Source of the DNA: Prado023 sp049688595
GTDB lineage: Bacteria; Actinomycetota; Actinomycetes; S36-B12; CAIYMF01
DNA length: 5,071 nt
Direction of reading: 5' to 3'
NCBI GenBank assembly: GCA_049688595.1
Contig: JBAVLA010000124.1
Span: forward strand, 1-5,071
This document shows, in pieces, positions 1 to 5,071 of this stretch. Position numbers and translations under genes: made by a program. Every line of letters starts with the position of its first letter. Position 1 is the stretch's first letter. The notes under the pieces are model-generated. The model saw only the letters and a list, made by a program, of their open reading frames with translations, did not search any database and was not told where the DNA came from.

Positions 1-12
1 GGGCGGACCCAT
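1..12 (-). CDS. Possible start of the next gene in the operon (only four codons begun)
   Basis: The rpe stop is part of TGATG, so an ATG at 12-10 shares its A with the stop, exactly as at the def-fmt junction. The visible codons would read Met-Gly-Pro and the start of a fourth. In several Actinobacteria rpe is followed by a riboflavin gene (ribD/ribG), but nothing here can identify the product. The call rests only on the overlap pattern. Confidence 0.25.
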
Positions 13-674
13 CACAGCGGGGAGGCCGCTTCGGCCGCAGCACGCAGGGCTGCGCACGCGGCTGCCGGGTCCGGCTCCCCGTAGACCGCCGATCCGGCGA
101 CGAACATGTCGGCGCCGGCCTCGGCGCACCGCCCGATCGTCGCGCGCGAGACCCCGCCGTCGACCTGCAACCAGATCGAGGCGTCGCCGATGAGCTCCCG
201 GGCGCGCCGGATCTTCGGCACCGCGAGATCGAGGAACGACTGGCCGCCGAATCCGGGCTCCACGCTCATGATCAGCAGCATGTCCAGTTCGCCGAGGAGG
301 TGGACGACCGAGTCGACGGGCGTCGCCGGCTTGAGCGCGACGCCGGCTCGGGCGCCCTGCCGCCGGATCTCCCGGGCGAGCCGGACCGGCGCTCGCGCGG
401 CCTCGACGTGGAACGTGACGCTGCCACAGCCAGCCTCCGCATAGGCCGGGGCCCAGCGGTCCGGGTCCTCGATCATCAGGTGGCAGTCGACAGGGGTGTC
501 CACGGCCTTGAGCAATGCCTCGACGATGGGCAGCCCGAGGGTCAGGTTGGGCACGAAGTGGTTGTCCATGACATCCACATGGAGCCACTCGGCAGCGCCC
601 GCCACTCGCCGGCACTCATGCGCGAGGTCGGCGAAGTCGGCCGACAGGATGCTCGGGGAGATCTGGATGCCCAT
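12..674 (-). CDS. rpe: Ribulose-phosphate 3-epimerase
   Basis: The enzyme interconverts D-ribulose 5-phosphate and D-xylulose 5-phosphate in the cytoplasmic pentose phosphate pathway. The 220-residue TIM-barrel protein has the normal family length. Motifs in order: ISPSILSADF (5-14); HVDVMDNHFVPNLTLG (32-47) with metal ligands His32 and Asp34 and catalytic Asp34; CHLMI with ligand His65; ALKPATP (113-119); MSVEPGFGGQSF (136-147); VDGGV with Asp172, the other catalytic acid and metal ligand; and FVAGSAVYG (191-199) for phosphate binding. The ATG at 674 was chosen because homologues begin just before SPSILSADF. The frame stays open upstream to 749, but that extension shows no family similarity. 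A GAGGG lies only two bases before the ATG, too close for a normal ribosome binding site. The stop TGA overlaps a further ATG at 12-10. Confidence 0.96.
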   Translation of the reverse strand: MGIQISPSILSADFADLAHECRRVAGAAEWLHVDVMDNHFVPNLTLGLPIVEALLKAVDTPVDCHLMIEDPDRWAPAYAEAGCGSVTFHVEAARAPVRLAREIRRQGARAGVALKPATPVDSVVHLLGELDMLLIMSVEPGFGGQSFLDLAVPKIRRARELIGDASIWLQVDGGVSRATIGRCAEAGADMFVAGSAVYGEPDPAAACAALRAAAEAASPL

Positions 675-682
675 GGCCCTCA

Positions 683-688
683 AGGGTA
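683..688 (-). promoter_or_regulatory. Possible -10 hexamer for rpe
   Basis: TACCCT on the minus strand fits the loose actinobacterial TANNNT pattern and ends eight bases before the rpe ATG at 674, so transcription could start at or within two bases of the ATG. The gap from rsmB is 95 bp, enough for an internal promoter. No convincing -35 is seen: CTGACG lies 21 bp upstream, too far. The match is weaker than the one before def and may be chance. Confidence 0.25.
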
Positions 689-711
689 CTCGCGGAGCCA
701 GCGGGGTCCCG

Positions 712-745
712 TCAGCTGTGGGAGCCCGACCCGACACCCAGCTGA
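712..745 (-). other. Weak hairpin in the rsmB-rpe gap
   Basis: TCAGCTG (712-718) and CAGCTGA (739-745) form a perfect 7-bp stem around a 20-base loop. Two further G-C pairs are possible if one base bulges. No T-run follows on the minus strand, so it does not look like a rho-independent terminator. It could be a weak pause or processing site, or chance in GC-rich DNA. The rest of the 95-bp gap (675-769) contains no recognisable gene. Confidence 0.2.
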
Positions 746-769
746 GCACCCGACCTGGCTGGGGGAGGC

Positions 770-2182
770 TCAGCCGGCCCGGCGAACCAGCGCCGCGAAC
801 ATCCCGTCGCAGTCATGCTCCCCGGGCCAGAGCCGCAGCTGCCCGACCGGGAACCCCCGGATGGGAACAGCCTGCCCGCCCCATCGGGCCACGCCGGCCA
901 CGACCGCCTCAGTCTCGGCCAGGTGCGGCGAGCAGGTCGCGTACAGCACCAGCCCCCCGGGGCGAACGACCTCCAGCGCACGGCGCAGCAACTGGCGCTG
1001 AAGTGCCGTCAGCGCCGCCAGGTCCGCCGGCGACCTGCGCCAGCGAGCCTCCGGGCGCCGGCGCAGCGCGCCCAAGCCAGTGCATGGCGCGTCGACGAGG
1101 ACCCGGTCGTACCCCGAACCGATGTCGTCGGTGACGGCGTCGGCCACGATGACCTCATGCCGACCGCGAATCGGCCGCAACGCCCGGCGGACCAGCTCTG
1201 CCCGGTGGGCGTGGAGCTCGACAGCGACGAGGCTGCCGCCGCGTTCGGCCACCTGACCGGCGAGCAGCGCAGCCTTTCCCCCCGGGCCGGCGCACATGTC
1301 CAGCCAGCGGGAGTCCGGTCCCTCGAGCTCGGCGTCGGCCAGCACCAGGGCGACGGCCTGGCTCCCCTCGTCCTGCACCCCCGCGGCCCCCGTGGCCACC
1401 TCAGGTATCGCTGATGGGTTGACGGCGTCCACGCGGACCGCAAGCCGCGACAGCAGGCCAGGCCGCGCCGCGACGCCTGCGGCCCGCAGCCGGCCGAGCA
1501 GGTCCGGACGATCGAGCGTCCGGGCGACCAGCGTGACCGACCCGGAGGCGTTGTTCGCCAGCAGCTCTGCCCGGGTGTCCGCCCACGTCCGATCCGGCCG
1601 CGACGCGGAGAGGGCCTCGTGCAGTGCAGTCACGATCCAGCGGGGGTGCGACGTTGCTGTCGCGAGGTGTCCGATGGGGTCATCCGACTCTGCTGGGACG
1701 GCCCCCGTGGCGACCAGCGCGACCATCCACTCCTGTGCCGACCCGCCCCGCGCGACTCGGCGGAGGACTGCGTTCGCCAGCCCAGCAGCCCCCGGGTTGA
1801 CCGCGCGGCGGACCAGGGCGACGGTCTGCCCAACTGCGGCATGCGCTGGGACGCGCATGTTGTGCTGCTGGTGCACCCCCAGCCGCAGCGCATCCAGAAG
1901 GGCCGGTTGGAGCCCGGACAGGTCGCGGTCCAAGCAGGCGCCCAGCACGGCGTCGTGCCGGCCGCGCCAGCGCAGGGTCCCATAGGCGAGCTCCGTGGCG
2001 AACCGCGCGTCCCGGCCGCCGAGCCGGTGCGCGGCCAGGATCCTGGGCCAAACGATGTTGGCGTAGGCGTCGTGCTCGGCCACAGCGCGCAGCAGTTCCA
2101 ACGCGGCGTCCCGGGCCGGGTCCCCCCGGGGGTCAGCCAAGGCGCTCGCCGGGCTCCACGCGGACCCCGCGCGCCCAGTCAC
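770..2182 (-). CDS. rsmB: 16S rRNA (cytosine-967-C5)-methyltransferase RsmB (Sun/Fmu)
   Basis: This SAM-dependent enzyme methylates C967 (E. coli numbering) of 16S rRNA before the 30S subunit is complete. From the GTG at 2182 it has 470 residues. An N-terminal NusB-like RNA-binding domain spans about 21-145 (DPARDAALELLRAV; MRVPAHAAVGQTV at 109-121; NAVLRR at 137-142). The Rossmann methyltransferase domain follows, with the SAM loop DMCAGPGGK (295-303), acidic Glu322 and Asp348, and DAPCTGLGALRRRPEARW (364-381). Both cysteines of the mechanism are present: Cys367, and Cys417 in YATCSPH. The start is uncertain. GTG at 2182 overlaps fmt by 50 bp without a clear Shine-Dalgarno, while an in-frame TTG at 2140 (codon 15) overlaps fmt by only 8 bp and would give 456 residues. 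Both keep the conserved domain. The gene ends 95 bp before rpe. Confidence 0.95.
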   Translation of the reverse strand: MTGRAGSAWSPASALADPRGDPARDAALELLRAVAEHDAYANIVWPRILAAHRLGGRDARFATELAYGTLRWRGRHDAVLGACLDRDLSGLQPALLDALRLGVHQQHNMRVPAHAAVGQTVALVRRAVNPGAAGLANAVLRRVARGGSAQEWMVALVATGAVPAESDDPIGHLATATSHPRWIVTALHEALSASRPDRTWADTRAELLANNASGSVTLVARTLDRPDLLGRLRAAGVAARPGLLSRLAVRVDAVNPSAIPEVATGAAGVQDEGSQAVALVLADAELEGPDSRWLDMCAGPGGKAALLAGQVAERGGSLVAVELHAHRAELVRRALRPIRGRHEVIVADAVTDDIGSGYDRVLVDAPCTGLGALRRRPEARWRRSPADLAALTALQRQLLRRALEVVRPGGLVLYATCSPHLAETEAVVAGVARWGGQAVPIRGFPVGQLRLWPGEHDCDGMFAALVRRAG

Positions 2183-3059
2183 CGGCCGGCATCAGCCGCT
2201 TGCCCCCGGCCTTCACGTCGCCGAGCAGGACGGCGTGGGTCGCGGTGCCCGCCCACACCGAGTTCCTGGCGACGCGCAGCTCCCCCGGAGCGAGGCCGAC
2301 GACATCCCCAGCCGGGACGACCGGGCCGAGCTTGACCCGCTCGCCGCGGAACACCGTCCATGCCCCGGGCGCCGGCGTGCAGCCCCGAACCAGCCGATCG
2401 ACCCGCATCGCCGGGTCCGTCCAGACCACCCGCGCTTCCTCGACCGTGATCTTCGGCGCCTGGGTGACCCCGTCGGCCGGCTGCGGCACAGGCAGCAGGG
2501 TCCCGTCCTCGATACCGTCCAACGTCGCCACGAGCAGAGCGGAGCCGGACGTGGCCAGCCGCTCGAGGAGGTCCCCCGCAGTGTCCCGCGGACCGATGGT
2601 GTCGGTGACGACTCCGTACACCGGCCCGGTGTCCAGGCCCACCTCGAGCTGGAACGTGCTCGCTCCCGTGACCTCGTCACCTGCCATCACGGCGTGCTGG
2701 ACGGGGGCGGCCCCACGCCACGCGGGCAGCAGCGAGAAGTGCAGGTTGATCCAGCCGTGCGTCGGCACGGCGAGCGCGGCCGGGGGGATCAGGCCCCCGA
2801 AGGCGACGATCGGGGCGGCATCCGGGGCGATCTGCGACAGGCGCTCGAGGAACTCGGGGTTGCGGGGCCGGTCGGGCCGGAGCACCTCGATGCCCGAATC
2901 AAGGGCGACCTGCGCCACGGGTGACGGGGTGAGCCGCCGGCCGCGGCCGGCTGGCGCATCGGGCCGGGTCAGCACGGCGACGACCTCGTGGCGCGAGGCC
3001 TGGATGGCGATCAAGGAGGGGACCGCAACCTCCGGGGTACCGGCGAAGAGGACGCGCAT
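2133..3059 (-). CDS. fmt: Methionyl-tRNA formyltransferase
   Basis: The enzyme transfers a formyl group from 10-formyltetrahydrofolate to the methionine on initiator tRNA, allowing bacterial translation initiation. The 308 residues match the family length. The N-terminal Rossmann-like catalytic domain opens with MRVLFAGTPEVAVPSL and carries TRPDAPAGRGRRLTPSPV (31-48, the substrate loop region) and NLHFSLLPAWRGAAP (105-119). The catalytic set Asn105, His107 and Asp143 (in VGLDTG) is complete. The C-terminal tRNA-binding OB-fold begins near APKITVEEARVVW (201-213) and includes RGCTPAPGAWT (225-235). The ATG at 3059 was chosen because the family motif starts there; the frame is open 66 bases further upstream, inside def. 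A weak GGGA lies eight bases before the ATG. Initiation is probably coupled to termination of def through the TGATG overlap. The end of the gene overlaps the start of rsmB. Confidence 0.97.
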   Translation of the reverse strand: MRVLFAGTPEVAVPSLIAIQASRHEVVAVLTRPDAPAGRGRRLTPSPVAQVALDSGIEVLRPDRPRNPEFLERLSQIAPDAAPIVAFGGLIPPAALAVPTHGWINLHFSLLPAWRGAAPVQHAVMAGDEVTGASTFQLEVGLDTGPVYGVVTDTIGPRDTAGDLLERLATSGSALLVATLDGIEDGTLLPVPQPADGVTQAPKITVEEARVVWTDPAMRVDRLVRGCTPAPGAWTVFRGERVKLGPVVPAGDVVGLAPGELRVARNSVWAGTATHAVLLGDVKAGGKRLMPAGDWARGVRVEPGERLG

Positions 3060-3604
3060 CAGCCGAGTCCCGGCCGCAGGGCGTGTGGGCTGAACCGCAC
3101 GACCGGCCCGGGCTGGTCGAACCACTCAGATTCGCGGATCGCCTTCATGGCCGCCTTCCGTGCCTCCGGGTCGAGGCGGTCGATGAACAGGATCCCATCG
3201 AGGTGGTCCGTCTCGTGCTGCACGCACCTGGCCAGCAGCTGCGAGCCCTCGATCGTCACCGGCTCGCCGTGCATGTTGAACCCCCTGGCGACGACCTGCA
3301 TCGCCCTGCGCGTGTCGTAGTACAGCCCCGGCAGCGAGAGGCACCCCTCCTCGCCCTCCTCCTGCTCGTCGGAGAGAGCCAGGTTGGGGTTGATCAGGTG
3401 TCCGACAACGTCGTCGACCCAGTAGGTGAACACGCGCAGCGACACGCCGATCTGCGGCGCGGCCAGACCGACTCCGGGCGCGTCCATCATCGTGTCGGTG
3501 AGATCGGCGACCAGCCTGCGCAGCTCCTTGTCGAATGTCTCGACCGGGGCTGCCGGCGTCCTGAGGACCGGGTCGCCGAAAAGGCGGATCGGTTGGAGCG
3601 GCAT
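3059..3604 (-). CDS. def: Peptide deformylase
   Basis: This cytoplasmic metalloenzyme removes the N-formyl group from the first methionine of new proteins, the step before methionine aminopeptidase. The protein has 181 residues. All three family motifs are present: GVGLAAPQIG (44-53, catalytic Gln51), EEGCLSLPG (85-93, metal ligand Cys88) and QHETDHLDG (129-137, ligands His130 and His134, catalytic Glu131). Motif 2 has Leu where many homologues have Val (CLSVPG), a common variant. The tail ending in SPHALRPGLG resembles actinobacterial deformylases. The ATG start fits the usual MxxxPIRLxGDPVLR opening. No well-spaced Shine-Dalgarno is visible, but a TAGAAT hexamer lies just upstream. The stop TGA shares its A with the fmt ATG (TGATG), which suggests translational coupling with the enzyme that adds the same formyl group. 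Confidence 0.97.
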   Translation of the reverse strand: MPLQPIRLFGDPVLRTPAAPVETFDKELRRLVADLTDTMMDAPGVGLAAPQIGVSLRVFTYWVDDVVGHLINPNLALSDEQEEGEEGCLSLPGLYYDTRRAMQVVARGFNMHGEPVTIEGSQLLARCVQHETDHLDGILFIDRLDPEARKAAMKAIRESEWFDQPGPVVRFSPHALRPGLG

Positions 3605-3616
3605 TGCCCCATTCTA
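3605..3616 (-). promoter_or_regulatory. Possible -10 element giving a leaderless def transcript
   Basis: On the minus strand TAGAAT (3616-3611) is followed by six bases, GGGGCA, and then the def ATG at 3604. It matches the bacterial -10 consensus TATAAT at five of six positions and fits the actinobacterial TANNNT pattern. It is a rare AT-rich patch in this region. Its distance would put the start of transcription on or next to the ATG, as in the leaderless genes common in Actinobacteria. No -35 box sits at the usual 17-18 bp. TTGACC (3634-3629) is present but only 12 bp away, and it contains the priA stop. The GGGG lies too close to the ATG for a good ribosome binding site. This is inference from sequence only. 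Confidence 0.4.
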
Positions 3617-3630
3617 GGTCGACCGATGGG

Positions 3631-5071
3631 TCAACGGAGCCGGATCGGGTCCATCCGGCTGGCCACGACGGGTGCCCGGCGTGCGCTGCGCGCCGATTGG
3701 GAGCGCTGCAGGGCGGCTGCGAGTTGGGGCCCGTCGGAGATCGACACCGCCACGAGCCAGGTCACCGTGTCGTCAGGCCCGTGGAGTGGGCCCGACCGCC
3801 GGAGCACCGTCCCACCCAGCTCCTGGCAGATCTCCTCGACGAGCTCGCCGGCGGCCAGCGCGGGGCCGACCAGCTGGGCGATCCGAACCGCTGGGGGGAG
3901 GTCCAGCTCGCGGCGCTCCTCGAGCTCACGCCGGGCGTAGCCGAGTGGGTCCCACCGGATCAGGGCCTGCACCTCTCGGAAGCCTGGGTCGCCGATCACG
4001 ACGACCCGTCCCCCAGCGCCCGCGGGCCTGACCAGCGACGCGGCCGCGAACCAGCGGCGCAGCACCTCCTCGGCCACGCGCAGTCCGGGTCGGGACAGCG
4101 CGGCAGCCGCCTCCAGGATCACCAGCGCCGCATAGCCGTCCCGTCCCGGATCCGGCTCGGCGCCTGGCGTGGCCACGACCAGGCAGCGGGGCCCTGGCAG
4201 GGTGCGCACTGGTTGGTCCCCCGAGGACGTGACGACCGAGGTCCCGGGCAGGGCACGGCCGAACTCCTCTGCCGTCCGGCGCACACCGACCACTGCGGCG
4301 CGCAGGTGCGTGCCCGCGCACAGTGGGCAGCGCCAGTCCACCACCGGCCCGTGCTCGCCGCAGGTCGGCCGACGATCCGGCCCATCGGCCCGCATGGCCG
4401 ACGAGCACGTCGGGCAGCGTACGGGCTCCCGACAGGTCTGACAGGCCAGCACGGGCAGGTAGCCAGCCCTGGGGACGCTGACCAGGACCGGCCCTTCTGC
4501 GACGCCAGCGCGCAGCGCCTGCAGGGCCACCGACGGGATCCGGTCGGCGGCCAGGGCCGGGTCCCCATGCGCCAGGTCCGCGCCGACCTGGACCCGCGGC
4601 GCTCGCACGCGCAGCAGCGACCGGGGCATGTCCACGGGCGTCAGCCAGCCGGCCTGCGCCATCCGCACGCTCTCCAGGGTCGCCGAGCTCCCGCCGATGA
4701 CCAGGGACGCGCCGCACGACGCACTGCGCAGGGCGGCGACCTCACGGGCGTGCCAGCCCGGGGCTTGGGGCTCGGACAGGGACTCGTCCCCGTCGTCCCA
4801 GACGATGATCGCGCCGAGGTCGGCGACCGGGGCGAAAACAGCCGCCCGCGTCCCGACCACGAGCCGCGCCGCACCCGTCAGGATCTTCAGGAAGGCCCGG
4901 TACCTGGCCTCGGGGCCCGACTCGGCGACGAGCCGGACCGGGCGCAACCCGTGCGCGGACGTCGCTGCCGTCACCCGATCGACATCGGTCGAGTCCGCCG
5001 TGACGACCAGCGCACCCCGACCGCGGGCGAGCACCGAGCCGACGAGTTCGCTGATGCGCTCGCCAACCGCC
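3631..5071 (-). CDS. priA: Primosomal protein N' PriA, non-helicase actinobacterial type (5' end outside window)
   Basis: PriA recognises stalled forks and loads the replicative helicase during replication restart. About 479 C-terminal residues are visible; the N-terminal DNA-binding part lies beyond 5071. The reading frame is open to the window edge (…GERISELVGSV…), so the GTG at 5034 is internal, not a start. Order of parts: a helicase-core remnant with LVVGTRAAVFAP (about 4827-4862); a zinc-binding cluster at 4318-4443 (CQTC, CPTC, CGEH, CPLC); a second core remnant; and a C-terminal domain ending at TGA 3631-3633. Helicase motif II (DEEH in E. coli PriA) reads DDGD, and the GRAGR arginine motif is replaced by LVRPAGAGGR. 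Actinobacterial PriA is known to lack detectable helicase motifs, so this is probably an intact protein without ATPase activity, not a pseudogene. The third zinc pair is CxxH instead of CxxC. def follows after 26 bp. Confidence 0.93.
   Translation of the reverse strand, partial: AVGERISELVGSVLARGRGALVVTADSTDVDRVTAATSAHGLRPVRLVAESGPEARYRAFLKILTGAARLVVGTRAAVFAPVADLGAIIVWDDGDESLSEPQAPGWHAREVAALRSASCGASLVIGGSSATLESVRMAQAGWLTPVDMPRSLLRVRAPRVQVGADLAHGDPALAADRIPSVALQALRAGVAEGPVLVSVPRAGYLPVLACQTCREPVRCPTCSSAMRADGPDRRPTCGEHGPVVDWRCPLCAGTHLRAAVVGVRRTAEEFGRALPGTSVVTSSGDQPVRTLPGPRCLVVATPGAEPDPGRDGYAALVILEAAAALSRPGLRVAEEVLRRWFAAASLVRPAGAGGRVVVIGDPGFREVQALIRWDPLGYARRELEERRELDLPPAVRIAQLVGPALAAGELVEEICQELGGTVLRRSGPLHGPDDTVTWLVAVSISDGPQLAAALQRSQSARSARRAPVVASRMDPIRLR

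Noticed and set aside
712..745. Rho-independent terminator between rsmB and rpe
   Set aside because: The perfect stem has only 7 bp, the loop is long, and no T-run follows, so it is listed only as a weak hairpin.
675..749. N-terminal extension of rpe by 25 codons
   Set aside because: The extra residues have no similarity to the family, and the protein from 674 already has normal length and the canonical opening.
300..1001. 233-codon plus-strand frame across rpe, the gap and the end of rsmB
   Set aside because: It is antisense to catalytic regions of rpe and rsmB, with low-complexity composition and no motif. It is a shadow of minus-strand codon bias.
1619..2335. 238-codon plus-strand frame over rsmB and fmt
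   Set aside because: It is antisense to the NusB-like domain and the fmt end, is Arg/Pro-rich, and has no family resemblance.
2200..3093. 297-codon plus-strand frame over fmt
   Set aside because: It is fully antisense to fmt, whose motifs are unmistakable. The Ser/Arg/Thr-rich product looks like a mirror of GC-rich codons.
3617..3624. Palindrome GGTCGACC upstream of def as an operator
   Set aside because: The symmetry stops at 8 bp and such short palindromes are common by chance in GC-rich DNA.
3083..3940. 285-codon open frame on the plus strand over def and the end of priA
   Set aside because: It lies opposite two clearly identified genes, its Arg/Pro/Ala/Ser-rich product has no recognisable domain, and long antisense frames are expected in DNA this GC-rich.
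3631..5071. priA as a decaying pseudogene because the helicase motifs are lost
   Set aside because: The frame is uninterrupted, the zinc cluster spacing is kept, and motif loss is a known feature of actinobacterial PriA.

Overview
The window looks like a piece of a high-GC actinobacterial chromosome (roughly 70% G+C by eye). It is packed with housekeeping genes that all read on the minus strand, so transcription runs from the right edge to the left. Protein signatures support an actinobacterium: a PriA that has lost its helicase motifs, a deformylase with a C-terminal 'SPHA' tail, and a formyltransferase with the 'HFSLLPAWRGAAPVQ' block. I cannot name a genus.

Layout in transcription order: a 5'-truncated priA (3631 to beyond 5071); a 26-bp gap with a strong -10-like hexamer; def, peptide deformylase (3059-3604); fmt, methionyl-tRNA formyltransferase (2133-3059), which shares one base with the def stop; rsmB, 16S rRNA m5C967 methyltransferase (770-2182 or 770-2140), which overlaps the end of fmt; a 95-bp gap with a weak hairpin and a possible promoter; and rpe, ribulose-phosphate 3-epimerase (12-674). 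The rpe stop overlaps an ATG that may begin the next gene, of which only 12 bases are visible. There is no gene-free stretch above 300 bases. I see no RNA gene, mobile element, CRISPR array or convincing rho-independent terminator.

The genes form one transcriptional run. fmt adds the formyl group to initiator Met-tRNA and def removes it from finished proteins. rsmB modifies the 16S rRNA near the P site. PriA belongs to replication restart and Rpe to the pentose phosphate pathway. This gene order (priA-def-fmt-rsmB-rpe) is, as far as I know, common in Actinobacteria, so the window is mostly ordinary. I did not find an undescribed system. The points worth a second look are details: the loss of helicase motifs and a Cys-to-His change in the PriA zinc region, and -10-like hexamers so close to the def and rpe start codons that their transcripts could be leaderless.
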